Assembly: GCF_023349185.1 (NCBI RefSeq)
Contig: NZ_JAKIKY010000012.1
Location: forward strand, 95,171 to 159,170
Reading direction: 5' to 3'
Source: Shewanella aquimarina
GTDB lineage: Bacteria > Pseudomonadota > Gammaproteobacteria > Enterobacterales > Shewanellaceae
DNA: 64,000 nt
Within the stretch, counting starts at the first letter, position 1. Each line of letters begins with the position of its first letter. Both the position numbers and the translations under genes were made by a program. Of this stretch, positions 27,559-36,489 are shown piece after piece. The notes beneath the pieces are model-generated. The model was not told where the DNA came from. It did not search any database and saw nothing but the letters and a program-made list of their open reading frames with translations.

Positions 27559-28320
27559 GTGGGTCTAGTGAAAAAAATTGTTATCGGCGTTTTCGTCTAT
27601 CTGGTGTTTCTGATCGCCCTGTTTCCGGCGAGTCTGGCGGTTAAGTTGGCCCCCTTGCCTAAGCAAGTCAGTGTTTCGGGGATCTCGGGCACCATCTGGT
27701 CCGGTGAAATAGACACCTTAATGCTGCAAAAGCGTCGCCTGGAGCAGGTGAGCTGGCAATTGAGCCCTTGGGGGCTACTGACGGGCAAAGCTAATATCGA
27801 CTTCGTGGTGGGCAGCCGTGCTACCGCAGTTAACGGTAAGGGATTCGTCAGTCTCTCTATGTCTGGCATCGATGCCAGCGGCGTGCGTTTCGACGCGCCG
27901 AGCGAGTTCCTGGTGGGCAATACACGTCTGCCGTTTCGTACTCAGGTGGGGGGCAACTTCAGCCTGATGCTGCAAGACCTGGAGCAGGGCGTGCCTTGGT
28001 GTCAGCAGCTTACGGGTAAACTCTTTGCCCAGCAGCTGCAGGTGAACAATCAGTTCGGCAAGTATCCTCTGGGGGATGTCGCCGTGGCGCTGAGCTGTGT
28101 CGATGGCAACATCAAGGTGCAGACGGATGACAGCATGAACGCCTTAGGCCTCAGTGGCCATGCGCTGCTTAAGGCCGACAAGCTGGTGCAGGTCACCGCC
28201 AAGATCAAAGAAACTCAGGCCCAGCCCGACGATCTTAAGCAGGCGCTAAGCTTCCTCGGTAAGCGCGACAGCCAGGGCTACTACCCGATCAATTATCAGG
28301 GACGGGTTCCCGGCCTCTAG
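27559..28320 (+). CDS. gspN: Type II secretion protein GspN
   Basis: The GTG at 27559 has AAGG 7 nt upstream; a second GTG at 27568 (VKKIVIGVF) is possible. The 253-residue protein has one N-terminal membrane helix and a periplasmic body with KLAPLPKQVSVSGISGTIWSG, the typical GspN pattern. GspN is present in only some type II systems and its role is not settled. It closes the operon and is followed by a strong bidirectional terminator. Confidence 0.92.
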   Translation: MGLVKKIVIGVFVYLVFLIALFPASLAVKLAPLPKQVSVSGISGTIWSGEIDTLMLQKRRLEQVSWQLSPWGLLTGKANIDFVVGSRATAVNGKGFVSLSMSGIDASGVRFDAPSEFLVGNTRLPFRTQVGGNFSLMLQDLEQGVPWCQQLTGKLFAQQLQVNNQFGKYPLGDVAVALSCVDGNIKVQTDDSMNALGLSGHALLKADKLVQVTAKIKETQAQPDDLKQALSFLGKRDSQGYYPINYQGRVPGL

Positions 28321-28338
28321 TGGTTGAGATTAAGATAC

Positions 28339-28365
28339 AAAAAAGCCCCTTTATGGGGCTTTTTT
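28339..28365. terminator. Bidirectional terminator between gspN and the DUF1145 gene
   Basis: A perfect 11-bp stem (AAAAAAGCCCC / GGGGCTTTTTT) with a 5-nt loop lies 18 bp past gspN and 33 bp past the convergent DUF1145 gene. T-runs exist on both strands. Confidence 0.9.
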
Positions 28366-28398
28366 AATGCCTGCTTCTCTTTAGCAAAAGACCAGCGT

Positions 28399-28689
28399 TT
28401 AGGCCTGATTGTCGGTGACGCCTTGCTGCATAACGCGCTGGCGATATTCCAGCAGACTGAATACACCGAAGAGCATGACATTCAGGTACTGGCGGAAACC
28501 TAGGGTCATCAGTGGCTTAAACAGGGTGCGGAAGATCAGCGTCTGCAGGCCGTGCATCACCAGGGTGATCGCCAGCAGTAGGGTCAACAGCATGCCTATG
28601 TTGCCTTCCGCTGGCGCAAATAGGTTGTAGATCATGACGGCCCAGGCAAATAGGGTGATCGCCTTGCCGATAAGAATCACCAATTTCAT
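28399..28689 (-). CDS. DUF1145 (YhhL-like) small membrane protein
   Basis: The 96-residue protein begins MKLVILIGKAITLFAWAVM and has about three membrane helices. It belongs to the DUF1145 family, which includes E. coli YhhL, also encoded next to rsmD. The function is unknown. The ATG overlaps the rsmD stop by one base (TAATG), so translation is coupled. The frame extends a further 98 codons upstream but this only reads through rsmD in another frame. Confidence 0.88.
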   Translation of the reverse strand: MKLVILIGKAITLFAWAVMIYNLFAPAEGNIGMLLTLLLAITLVMHGLQTLIFRTLFKPLMTLGFRQYLNVMLFGVFSLLEYRQRVMQQGVTDNQA

Positions 28690-29276
28690 TAATCTGTCTC
28701 CGTGTGTTCGACTCGATACAGGCGATAGGTCACCTGACCGGCTTGTTTCTCTTTCAGTGGCATCCAGCCGCTGGGCAAGCCGAGGGGCGGATGCTCTTTC
28801 TCTGTCTCCACATAGACCAGAGCATCCTGATTGAGCCAGCCTTGGGCGACCAGCGCATCGATACAAGCCTGGGCGAGCCCTTTGCGAAACGGTGGATCGA
28901 TAAAGACGACATCGAAGCCCTCGGCGGGTGGCGTCTTGAGCTGCACTAGGGTGTCGCCCTGAACTACATCGGCGCAGTCGCACTTGAGGGTAGCGAGGTT
29001 TTGTTTGAGCTGCTTGGCCGCGCTGGCCTGTAGCTCAAATACCTTGGCGTACTTGGCATAGCGAGAGAGCGCCTCGAAGCACAGGGCACCACTGCCGCCG
29101 AAGCAGTCGAGCACGCGGGCACCTGGAAGATCGCCTGCGATCCAGTTAAACAAAGTTTCCCTGACTCTGTCCGTGGTGGGCCTTAGCCCCTCGAGATCAT
29201 GTATCGGCAGTTTTCTAGAGCGCCATTGTCCGGCGATGATCCTTACCTGTCCGCTTGCGGGTCGATTTCTTGCCAT
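28689..29276 (-). CDS. rsmD: 16S rRNA (guanine(966)-N(2))-methyltransferase RsmD
   Basis: RsmD methylates G966 of 16S rRNA in the 30S subunit using S-adenosylmethionine. The 195-residue protein has the class I methyltransferase motif I (VLDCFGGSGALCFEAL), the catalytic DPPF motif (VVFIDPPFRKG), and the N-terminal RIIAGQWRSRKL typical of RsmD. It is divergent from ftsY, as in E. coli. Confidence 0.95.
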   Translation of the reverse strand: MARNRPASGQVRIIAGQWRSRKLPIHDLEGLRPTTDRVRETLFNWIAGDLPGARVLDCFGGSGALCFEALSRYAKYAKVFELQASAAKQLKQNLATLKCDCADVVQGDTLVQLKTPPAEGFDVVFIDPPFRKGLAQACIDALVAQGWLNQDALVYVETEKEHPPLGLPSGWMPLKEKQAGQVTYRLYRVEHTETD

Positions 29277-29444
29277 TTTCTACCTGTATTGTGTGGATTC
29301 ATTTAGCGGAATTTGGCCTGACCAGATTAAGTGTTAGACTGTTGCGCTAAATTGAGGTCGCTATTTTAACGTAAAGCATCAGAAAAAGGTGCAAAGCCCA
29401 GGGCATTAACGAAAAAAATGCCGTGTTTTTCTGCGTCGTTAGCT

Positions 29445-29453
29445 TGTTATAAT
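29445..29453 (+). promoter_or_regulatory. Extended -10 promoter for ftsY
   Basis: TGTTATAAT is a perfect TATAAT preceded by TGn, about 62 bp before the ftsY start. The -35 region (GTTTTT) is poor, as is usual for extended -10 promoters. Confidence 0.55.
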
Positions 29454-29515
29454 GACGAGCGCAGCATGACTTTATAGCGAATTTTGAATCAGTTAATTGA
29501 GTACTGGTATTACAC

Positions 29516-31063
29516 ATGGCAAAAAAAGGTTTTTTTTCTTGGTTCCGCAAAGATAAATCTAAGCAGGAAGCGGCGGCACCAGAAGTAGAAGTTTCGACTC
29601 AGGCAGATGCCGAACAGGCTAACGTCGAAGAAGAGAATGTACGGTTGGCTGCCGAGCAAGCAGAGCAGGAGCATTTAGCTGCGGAACAAGCTGAGCAGCA
29701 ACGCATCGCAGAGGAGCAGACTCGTGTCGAAGCAGAGAATGCCCGTCTGGCAGCAGAGCAGGCAGAGCAAGAACGCCTGGCCGCCGAACAGGCCCGTCTC
29801 GAAGCAGAGAGTGAGCGTTTAGCTGCGGAACAAGCTGAGCAAGAGCGTCTAGCCGAGGAGCAGGCCCGCGTCGAGGCTGAAAATGCCCGTCTTGCTGCCG
29901 AAAAGGCAGAGCAGGAACGCCTAGCTGCGGAACAAGCTGAGCGGGAGCGTCTAGCCGAAGAACAGGCCCGCGTCGAAGCTGAGAATGCCCGTCTTGCTGC
30001 CGAACAGGCCGAGCAAGAGCGTTTAGCTGCCGAGCAGGCAGAGCAGGAGCGTCTAGCGGCTGAGCAAGCAGAACAGACAGGGCAAGAGGAGCAGGTTGAA
30101 CAACAGCCCGAGCCGCAGCAGAAGCCGACCAAAGAGGGCTTCTTTGCCCGTCTGAAACGTGGACTGAAACGTACCAGCGAAAATATCGGTAGCGGTTTCA
30201 TCGGTCTGTTTAAGGGTAAGAAGATCGATGATGAGCTGTTCGAAGAGTTGGAAGAGCAGTTGCTGATCGCCGATGTGGGGGTGGAAACCACCAGTCGCCT
30301 GATCGCCAGCCTGACAGAGCAGGCGAGTCGCAAGCAGCTTAAAGATGGCGAGGCACTCTACGAGCTGATGCGTGAAGAGATGCAGAAGACCCTGGAGCCG
30401 GTGAGCATCCCTCTGGTACCTGAAAATAGCGATGGCCCCTTCGTTATCCTCATGGTCGGTGTCAACGGCGTGGGTAAGACCACCACTATCGGTAAGCTGG
30501 CCAAGCAGTATCAAGCACAAGGTAAGTCGGTGATGTTGGCGGCGGGTGATACCTTCCGCGCGGCGGCCGTCGAGCAGCTACAGGTTTGGGGTCAGCGCAA
30601 CGACATTCCGGTTATCGCCCAGCACACAGGCGCCGATAGCGCCTCGGTACTCTTCGATGCACTGCAGGCGGCGCGTGCCCGTAAGATAGACATCTTGATC
30701 GCCGATACAGCGGGACGCCTGCAGAACAAGGCTCACCTGATGGATGAGCTGAAGAAAGTGGTGCGGGTGATGAAGAAGCAAGACGAGAGCGCCCCTCACG
30801 AGGTGATGTTGACCCTGGATGCGAGTACGGGTCAGAATGCCATTAGCCAGGCGCAGCTGTTCAAAGAGGCGGTTGGCGTCACGGGTATCACCATGAGCAA
30901 GCTCGATGGCACGGCCAAGGGCGGTGTGATCTTCGCCATTGCAGATAAATTTGGCATACCAATTAGACACATAGGTGTCGGTGAGCAGATCGACGATCTA
31001 AGAACTTTCGATGCGAAAGACTTTATCGACGCCCTGTTCAGCCATGAGGATGAGGCCAAGTAG
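29516..31063 (+). CDS. ftsY: Signal recognition particle receptor FtsY
   Basis: FtsY is the GTPase that docks the signal recognition particle and ribosome at the membrane. The 515-residue protein has a first amphipathic membrane-targeting segment ([10 protein letters not shown], 5-14), an extraordinary Ala/Glu/Gln/Arg repeat region (about 43-187), a second targeting segment ([13 protein letters not shown], 208-220), and the NG domain with the G1 loop [15 protein letters not shown], the DTAGR box ([11 protein letters not shown]) and TKLDG-equivalent [10 protein letters not shown]. It is the first gene of ftsYEX-rpoH, the usual order in gamma-proteobacteria. Confidence 0.97.
   Translation: MAKKGFFSWFRKDKSKQEAAAPEVEVSTQADAEQANVEEENVRLAAEQAEQEHLAAEQAEQQRIAEEQTRVEAENARLAAEQAEQERLAAEQARLEAESERLAAEQAEQERLAEEQARVEAENARLAAEKAEQERLAAEQAERERLAEEQARVEAENARLAAEQAEQERLAAEQAEQERLAAEQAEQTGQEEQVEQQPEPQQKPTKEGFFARLKRGLKRTSENIGSGFIGLFKGKKIDDELFEELEEQLLIADVGVETTSRLIASLTEQASRKQLKDGEALYELMREEMQKTLEPVSIPLVPENSDGPFVILMVGVNGVGKTTTIGKLAKQYQAQGKSVMLAAGDTFRAAAVEQLQVWGQRNDIPVIAQHTGADSASVLFDALQAARARKIDILIADTAGRLQNKAHLMDELKKVVRVMKKQDESAPHEVMLTLDASTGQNAISQAQLFKEAVGVTGITMSKLDGTAKGGVIFAIADKFGIPIRHIGVGEQIDDLRTFDAKDFIDALFSHEDEAK
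29642..30076 (+). repeat. ftsY: In-frame tandem repeat tract in ftsY
   Basis: About 145 residues consist of degenerate repeats of the units [10 protein letters not shown] and ARVEAENAR, coded by nucleotide repeats such as GCAGAGCAGGAGCG. The composition predicts one very long charged coiled coil or single alpha helix. E. coli FtsY has an acidic A domain here, but without such regular repeats. Confidence 0.85.
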
Positions 31064-31146
31064 CAAACGGCTAGGCGTAAAGCCAGGGCCAGTCGAATTC
31101 GGCTGGTCCATCAAAACACTATTGCAGCATCTAAGATTGGGTACTT

Positions 31147-31848
31147 ATGATTCGATTTGAGCAGGTTAGCAAGGTTTATCCCGGTGGTCAGAAGGCCCTC
31201 ACCGATGTGAGTTTTCATTTGAAACGCGGTGAGATGGCGTTTTTAACCGGCCACTCCGGGGCGGGCAAGAGTACCCTGCTTAAGTTGATCACTGTGATCG
31301 AACGGGCCAATGCCGGTCGTGTCGCCATCAATGGCCATGACATCGCCAACATCAGACCCAAGGATGTACCCTTCCTGCGCCGTGATATCGGCATGATCTT
31401 CCAAAACCATCACCTACTGATGGACCGCAGCGTCTTCGACAATATAGCCTTGCCGCTGGTTATCGAGGGTTTCGCCCTGCATGAGATCAAGAAGCGTGTG
31501 CTGGCGGCGCTGGATATGGTGGGCCTGTATGGCAAGGAGCGTCATTATCCCATCATGTTGTCTGGTGGTGAACAGCAACGGGTGGGGATCGCCCGCGCCA
31601 TTGTTAACAAGCCGCCGCTGTTGCTGGCCGACGAGCCCACGGGTAACCTGGATCCTAAGTTGTCCATGGATATCCTGCGCCTGTTTGAAACCTTTAACGA
31701 TGCCGGCACGACCGTGTTGATCGCCACCCACGATCTGGGACTCATTGCCAGAATGCGTTATCGCACCCTGACCCTGAAACAGGGCCGTATCCTGGGTGGT
31801 GACGAGCTGGCGAGCACTCACACTACTGCCAGTGCCTTCGGCCAATAA
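31147..31848 (+). CDS. ftsE: Cell division ATP-binding protein FtsE
   Basis: FtsE is the ABC ATPase that, with FtsX, couples the divisome to periplasmic amidase activators. The 233-residue protein has Walker A GHSGAGKSTLLK, the signature LSGGEQQRVGIARA and Walker B LLLADEPTGNLD. The length is slightly above the E. coli protein. It lies 83 bp after ftsY and 14 bp before ftsX. Confidence 0.97.
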   Translation: MIRFEQVSKVYPGGQKALTDVSFHLKRGEMAFLTGHSGAGKSTLLKLITVIERANAGRVAINGHDIANIRPKDVPFLRRDIGMIFQNHHLLMDRSVFDNIALPLVIEGFALHEIKKRVLAALDMVGLYGKERHYPIMLSGGEQQRVGIARAIVNKPPLLLADEPTGNLDPKLSMDILRLFETFNDAGTTVLIATHDLGLIARMRYRTLTLKQGRILGGDELASTHTTASAFGQ

Positions 31849-31862
31849 TTGAGGAGAGTCAG

Positions 31863-32828
31863 ATGAGTCAGCAACCTCAATTGGTGCGCAGTAAATTACC
31901 CATCAGCGGCCGCATAGTGATGTTTTTTATTCGTCATATTCAACATGCCATGGGCAGCATGGGGGAGTTGTGGCGCAATCCGGTTTCTTCCCTGATGACC
32001 ATGGCCGTGCTTGGGGTCAGCCTGAGCCTGCCAGCGGCCCTGCAGGTACTGGTGAAGAACGCCGAGACAATTACCCAATCCTGGAACAGCGCCGCCGAGA
32101 TCTCCCTGTTTATCGATGAGGGGCGCAGCGAGCGCAGTATTCAAAGCCTCATCAGCCGGATTAGTGCCTATTCTGAAGTGAGTGCGGTCAGCTATATCGA
32201 CCGCGATAAGGCCTTGGAAGAGTTCCAGCGCCTCTCAGGTTTTGGCGAGGCACTGGCCTACCTGGATGAAAACCCGTTGCCGGCGGTGATTACTGTGACC
32301 CCAAGTATCAAGTATGCCAGCCCTAACGGTGCCCGCGAGCTGCTGAAGAAGCTGGAGCTCGAGCCTGAGGTGAGTTTTGGCCGCCTGGATATCGAGTGGC
32401 TGGAACGTCTGCAGGCCGTTGTGAGGCTGCTGGAGCGTACCGTGATGGCCATCGCCGCCTTGTTGGTGTTGGCCGTGGTGCTGGTGATCGGCAACACCAT
32501 ACGCTTGGCCATCATGAACCGCCGCACCGAGATCGAGGTGATGAAGCTGGTGGGCGCCACCGAGAGCTTTATTCAGCGCCCCTTCCTCTATACCGGGATC
32601 TGGTTCGGGGTAATTGGCGGCATTCTGGCCTGGGTGATCATCAATCTGTTGGTCTGGTATCTCGACGGTGCCTTGGCGAGTCTGTTGGGCCTCTATGGCA
32701 GCACGCTGGAGATGCAGTCGCTGACATTGGTGGAGCTTGGCGAACTGATTCTGTTGGCCTCGTTTCTTGGCTGGCTGGGCTCCTATCTCTCGGTGCGCCA
32801 ACACCTGCGGGCGATAGAACCTTCCTAG
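31863..32828 (+). CDS. ftsX: Cell division protein FtsX
   Basis: FtsX is the membrane partner of FtsE. The 321-residue protein has an N-terminal cytoplasmic part, the first helix (MTMAVLGVSLSLPAALQV, about 40-60), an extracytoplasmic loop of about 100 residues, and three more helices in the C-terminal FtsX domain (NRRTEIEVMKLVGATESFI, about 220-238, is the conserved loop). The start has GAGGAG 6 nt upstream. Confidence 0.96.
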   Translation: MSQQPQLVRSKLPISGRIVMFFIRHIQHAMGSMGELWRNPVSSLMTMAVLGVSLSLPAALQVLVKNAETITQSWNSAAEISLFIDEGRSERSIQSLISRISAYSEVSAVSYIDRDKALEEFQRLSGFGEALAYLDENPLPAVITVTPSIKYASPNGARELLKKLELEPEVSFGRLDIEWLERLQAVVRLLERTVMAIAALLVLAVVLVIGNTIRLAIMNRRTEIEVMKLVGATESFIQRPFLYTGIWFGVIGGILAWVIINLLVWYLDGALASLLGLYGSTLEMQSLTLVELGELILLASFLGWLGSYLSVRQHLRAIEPS

Positions 32829-32847
32829 TCGACACCGGGGTTTTTAT

Positions 32848-32874
32848 GAACTAATTTTCACTTGCACTGTCTAT
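32848..32874 (+). promoter_or_regulatory. Candidate sigma-E (RpoE) promoter for rpoH
   Basis: GAACTA at 32848-32853 and TCTAT at 32870-32874 are separated by 16 bp, matching the sigma-E consensus GAACTT-N16-TCTRA with one mismatch in each box. The E. coli rpoH gene has a sigma-E promoter with the same 16-bp spacer. It lies about 190 bp before the rpoH start, just past the ftsX stop. Confidence 0.5.
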
Positions 32875-32912
32875 AGAATCGGGTGAAATTAAACCCTGTT
32901 CAGCTTCGAGTG

Positions 32913-32940
32913 TTGACATAGACTGTCAGATAGTTAATAG
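32913..32940 (+). promoter_or_regulatory. Candidate sigma-70 promoter for rpoH
   Basis: A perfect TTGACA (32913-32918) is followed after 16 bp by TAATAG (32935-32940), 120 bp before the rpoH start. The -10 is poor, so the call depends on the -35 box. Confidence 0.4.
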
Positions 32941-33060
32941 TTCATCAGCTTGTCCCTGGGCGTAAATTCCTTTCCAAAGACTCCCACGGAATGCCGTTTT
33001 CAAGCGGCGCAGAGCACTCAAAGCGTTAAATTTAAGCAAGATAAGAAGTTAGGAGCGTTA

Positions 33061-33918
33061 ATGACAAGTCAAACGCAATCAATGGCACTAATGGTACCTC
33101 AAAGCAGCAGTAGCTTAGAGGCTTATATCCATTCTGCGCACAACATTCCAATGTTGGAGGCGAATGAGGAGTATGAGCTGGCGAAACGTCTGCAGGAGAC
33201 CGGTGACATTCAGGCTGCGAAGCAGTTGATTATGTCTCATCTTCGTTTCGTTATTCATGTCGCCAAAGGTTACGCGGGTTATGGTCTGCCACAGGCGGAT
33301 CTCATCCAAGAGGGGAACATTGGTCTGATGAAGGCGGTAAAACGCTTTGATCCCGACGTGGGTGTACGTCTTGTCTCGTTTGCCGTGCATTGGATTAAGG
33401 CCGAGATCCACGAATACGTGCTGAAAAACTGGCGTATCGTTAAGGTAGCGACCACCAAGGCGCAGCGTAAACTGTTCTTCAATCTTCGTAAGGCCAAGAA
33501 GCGTCTCGGTTGGTTTAGCGACGAAGAGGTGACCATGGTTGCCGAAAACCTTGGCGTCTCGAAGAGCGATGTGACCGAGATGGAATCACGCATGGCGGCG
33601 CAGGACCCAGCCTTCGATCTGGCCAGTGACAACGATGACGACCAGGATTATGCACCTGTGCATTACCTCGAAGATCATTCGTCGGATATTGCCTCTCAGG
33701 TCGAAAACGACAACTTCGAAGCCGATAACCAAACCCGTCTTCTGGCGGCCATCAAGACCCTTGATGAGCGTAGCCAGCATATTCTACAGGCGCGTTGGTT
33801 GGACGAAGAGAAGACCACGCTGCAAGAGCTGGCGGCAACCTATCAAGTCTCTGCCGAACGTATCAGGCAGCTCGAGAAGAATGCCATGAACAAGCTCAAG
33901 GGCCGCATGGAAATGTAA
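33061..33918 (+). CDS. rpoH: RNA polymerase heat-shock sigma factor RpoH (sigma-32)
   Basis: The start at 33061 ([12 protein letters not shown]) has AGGAG 5 nt upstream and gives 285 residues, the family's length; the open frame back to 32950 is leader. Region 2 is clear ([19 protein letters not shown]), followed by the RpoH box ([15 protein letters not shown]) that is specific to sigma-32, and region 4 with its HTH ([20 protein letters not shown]). RpoH directs transcription of chaperone and protease genes. The 230-bp leader with promoter candidates precedes it; a thermosensor fold of the mRNA around the start is known in E. coli but cannot be judged by eye here. Confidence 0.96.
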   Translation: MTSQTQSMALMVPQSSSSLEAYIHSAHNIPMLEANEEYELAKRLQETGDIQAAKQLIMSHLRFVIHVAKGYAGYGLPQADLIQEGNIGLMKAVKRFDPDVGVRLVSFAVHWIKAEIHEYVLKNWRIVKVATTKAQRKLFFNLRKAKKRLGWFSDEEVTMVAENLGVSKSDVTEMESRMAAQDPAFDLASDNDDDQDYAPVHYLEDHSSDIASQVENDNFEADNQTRLLAAIKTLDERSQHILQARWLDEEKTTLQELAATYQVSAERIRQLEKNAMNKLKGRMEM

Positions 33919-33948
33919 CGCGCCTAGCTCTTAGGTCAATGCAAAGAA

Positions 33949-33974
33949 AAACCTGCTATCAAGCAGGTTTTTTT
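33949..33974 (+). terminator. Intrinsic terminator of rpoH, overlapping the end of menE
   Basis: A 9-bp stem (AAACCTGCT / AGCAGGTTT, 4-nt loop) with a 7-T run, 30 bp past rpoH. The menE stop (33959-33961, minus) lies within the hairpin. Confidence 0.88.
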
Positions 33975-35434
33975 ATGGCTAATTTATGTTGCTTGGCTAC
34001 CGCCTGGATCACCTGCTTGCGTGCTAACTTGAGTCCGGTCTGCTCGACCTCGGGCCAGGGGATATAGCGTCGTGGTCGTTTAAAGCGGGCGATAGTCTGG
34101 CAGAGAAATCCATCGAGCACCTCGGGTGACGCGACTTCCCCCTTGATGATGGCCGCCGGCAGCAGGCCGAACTCCTCATCGGCTACGCCGAACACCAGCG
34201 CCTCTTCTATTCCGGGATAGCTTCTTAGCAGCGCCTCTATCTCCTCGGGTTGGATGTTCTCACCGCCGCAGATAAACATGTTGTCTGTGCGTCCCAGAAT
34301 GAGCAGCTCGCCTTCAGGCGTTAACCTGCCGCGATCTTGAGTGCAGAACCAACCCTCTTCATCCAGTGGCCTGGTGATCTCATGGGGAGACTTATCGCTC
34401 AGGTAGCCGAGAAACAGGGTCTCGCCACGCACATAGATCACCTCATCGACAATTTTTAGCTGACGCCCAGGCAGAGGCATGCCGCAGCTGCCCTGAGCGT
34501 TGGCCCTGGCCGTGGTGATCTGAGAGCTCATCTCCGTCATGCCATAGCTGGTAAAGGCGGGAATTCCCATAGGCACCAGGCGCTCGATCAGCCGCTCATC
34601 TATGGCGCCGCCACCCAGAAGCAGCGCCTTGAGGCCCTTTAGTGTCTCGGGGGCGTCGTTAAGCAATCTCACAAGTTGGGTGGCCACCAGAGAGAGGTGG
34701 GTCAGGGGAATCGCCTTGAGTTGCTCCGCCTGTGAAAGTCTTGGTGCTGGCAGGGTCAGGGCTGCGCCAGCCAAGGCGCAGCGATTGACTATCGCCAGGC
34801 CGCCGATGTGAAACAGCGGCAGGGAAAGCAGCCAGTTGTCCCCTCGATGTAAGGGGATCTTCTGGGTCGAGCCTAGGGCGCTGGCGATATGATTGTTTAG
34901 GCAGTGAACGGCCGCCTTGGGCATGCCGCTACTGCCCGAGGTGAGTATGATGTTGCAGGGCCGCGCCGTGTCTATCTTGATTGCTTCTGTTTTGGTTGCT
35001 TTCTTGCTATCGCGCGTCTTGGTGAGTGGCGCCTTGGCATCTAAGGTCAGCGTCAGGCCAGGCTCAGGAAGCAAGTCTTGATAGGCCTCGCCAGCCCAGA
35101 AATAGTTGAAATCGTAGCGCTCGGCCAACCTGGCTATCTGCGCCCTGGGGAATCTGGGATTTAACGGACAGAAGATGGCGCCGAGCTCGATACAGGCCCA
35201 GTAGAGGATCACCAGTGCCAGAGAGTTCTGGTCGATGCAGGCCATCTTGTCGCCAGGTCTTACCCCTAGGCTATCTAGCTGCTGCGAGCATTGTTTTACC
35301 CTTCGAGCCAGCTGAGCATAGTCGATGGCGCAGTACTCGCCATCATGCCAGTGATGCAGTGCGATTTGTGCTGGTGCCTGAGTTGCCATCAGGTGCAGCG
35401 GTGAGGTGTCTATGCTTTCCTGGCTGTGTTTCAA
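33959..35434 (-). CDS. menE: O-succinylbenzoate-CoA ligase MenE
   Basis: MenE activates o-succinylbenzoate with ATP and CoA for the naphthoquinone ring closure of menaquinone. The 491-residue protein is an acyl-adenylate ligase with the P-loop-like IILTSGSSGMPKAA, SYGMTEMSS (A5 motif), the hinge GRTDNMFICGGENIQPEEIE and the C-terminal Lys in KLARKQVIQA. It is the last gene of menDHCE, overlapping menC by 4 nt (ATGA). Its final codons lie inside the rpoH terminator. Confidence 0.93.
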   Translation of the reverse strand: MKHSQESIDTSPLHLMATQAPAQIALHHWHDGEYCAIDYAQLARRVKQCSQQLDSLGVRPGDKMACIDQNSLALVILYWACIELGAIFCPLNPRFPRAQIARLAERYDFNYFWAGEAYQDLLPEPGLTLTLDAKAPLTKTRDSKKATKTEAIKIDTARPCNIILTSGSSGMPKAAVHCLNNHIASALGSTQKIPLHRGDNWLLSLPLFHIGGLAIVNRCALAGAALTLPAPRLSQAEQLKAIPLTHLSLVATQLVRLLNDAPETLKGLKALLLGGGAIDERLIERLVPMGIPAFTSYGMTEMSSQITTARANAQGSCGMPLPGRQLKIVDEVIYVRGETLFLGYLSDKSPHEITRPLDEEGWFCTQDRGRLTPEGELLILGRTDNMFICGGENIQPEEIEALLRSYPGIEEALVFGVADEEFGLLPAAIIKGEVASPEVLDGFLCQTIARFKRPRRYIPWPEVEQTGLKLARKQVIQAVAKQHKLAIKKPA

Positions 35435-36489
35435 ACCGCCTCCCGGGCGACCTGCTTCAGGCAGATCAGGTTTTCCAGGGTCAGGCAGCGGTTCTTGCCG
35501 GTCGACACCAGCAGATCGGCGCTAAAGGCGCTTAAGGTGTCCAGCCCCGGTACCTCATCTGGCGTTAGGGCCTCGCACAGATCCCTCAGGGCATTGATGC
35601 CGAGGCTGGCTTCCAGGCTGGCGCTGAGGATCACCCTGACCCCAGCCTCATGGGCCTGCTGAGTCATGGCCTGTAGGTCTGGTAGCGAGCCTAAGATCAT
35701 CGGCTTGACGATAAGGGCGGTGAGACCTGGTGCCATGGTAAATCGATAGTCAGGATGGTTCAGGCTCTCATCCAAGGCAAAGCCCACACCTAAGGCCCGG
35801 TACAGGGCGGAGTTGTCGCCAGAGTCTTGGCAAGGCTCCTCGACATATTCGATCGCCTCTAGCGGCAGACAGGCGAAGAAATCGATGGCCGCTTCTAGGC
35901 TGAAACAGCGATTGGCGTCCAACCTAAGCTTGAGATCTGGGCGGCGCGCCAGGATACGGTGGATCATGGCGATCTCCTGGGCCATGGAGGTCTGTCCCAC
36001 CTTGACCTTTACCGCGTGTACCGTGTCATCTAGGCCATCGATGCGGGCATCCAACGCCTGAGGCGCCTCATCCTGCGCCTGATAGATGAGGGGGATGGTT
36101 CGCGCTTGCTGTCTGGCGGCGGGCAATCGTCCCGAGAGTCTTGCATGAAGCAGCGACAGGCCAAAGGCCAGCGAGGGCAGCTTGGTCGCCTGGGCAGAGG
36201 TCACCAAGGTGTCGACAGCCTCGCCGACCAGGGTGTCTAACAGGGGGAGCAGCTCGTCGATCACCTGAGTCAGCGACTCCTGGCTAAAGCCTTGGAGGGG
36301 CTGTTCATCTACATCTAGGCCACTCAGAGGCGATATCTCGACCTCGCAGCAAACAGACTCGCCCAGTTCGTCTGCTGTGCAGGCCCTGAGGACCAGCCCC
36401 TGACGGTTATCGATACGCTGTTTGCCTACCGGCAGCAGCTTGTCTAGGGGGATCTGGTAGCGATAGAGGCTGAGTTGACTGAGTATCAT
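35431..36489 (-). CDS. menC: o-Succinylbenzoate synthase MenC
   Basis: MenC dehydrates SHCHC to o-succinylbenzoate. The 352-residue enolase-superfamily protein has the catalytic Lys in VKVKVG, the metal ligands in LRLDANRCF (Asp), YVEEP (Glu) and FALDES (Asp), and the second Lys in LIVKPMILG. It overlaps both neighbours by 4 nt, so the operon is translated as a unit. Confidence 0.93.
   Translation of the reverse strand: MILSQLSLYRYQIPLDKLLPVGKQRIDNRQGLVLRACTADELGESVCCEVEISPLSGLDVDEQPLQGFSQESLTQVIDELLPLLDTLVGEAVDTLVTSAQATKLPSLAFGLSLLHARLSGRLPAARQQARTIPLIYQAQDEAPQALDARIDGLDDTVHAVKVKVGQTSMAQEIAMIHRILARRPDLKLRLDANRCFSLEAAIDFFACLPLEAIEYVEEPCQDSGDNSALYRALGVGFALDESLNHPDYRFTMAPGLTALIVKPMILGSLPDLQAMTQQAHEAGVRVILSASLEASLGINALRDLCEALTPDEVPGLDTLSAFSADLLVSTGKNRCLTLENLICLKQVAREAV

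Noticed and set aside
32950..33060. Longer N-terminus for rpoH
   Set aside because: The start at 33061 has a good ribosome site and the usual beginning of sigma-32; the extra frame is the leader.
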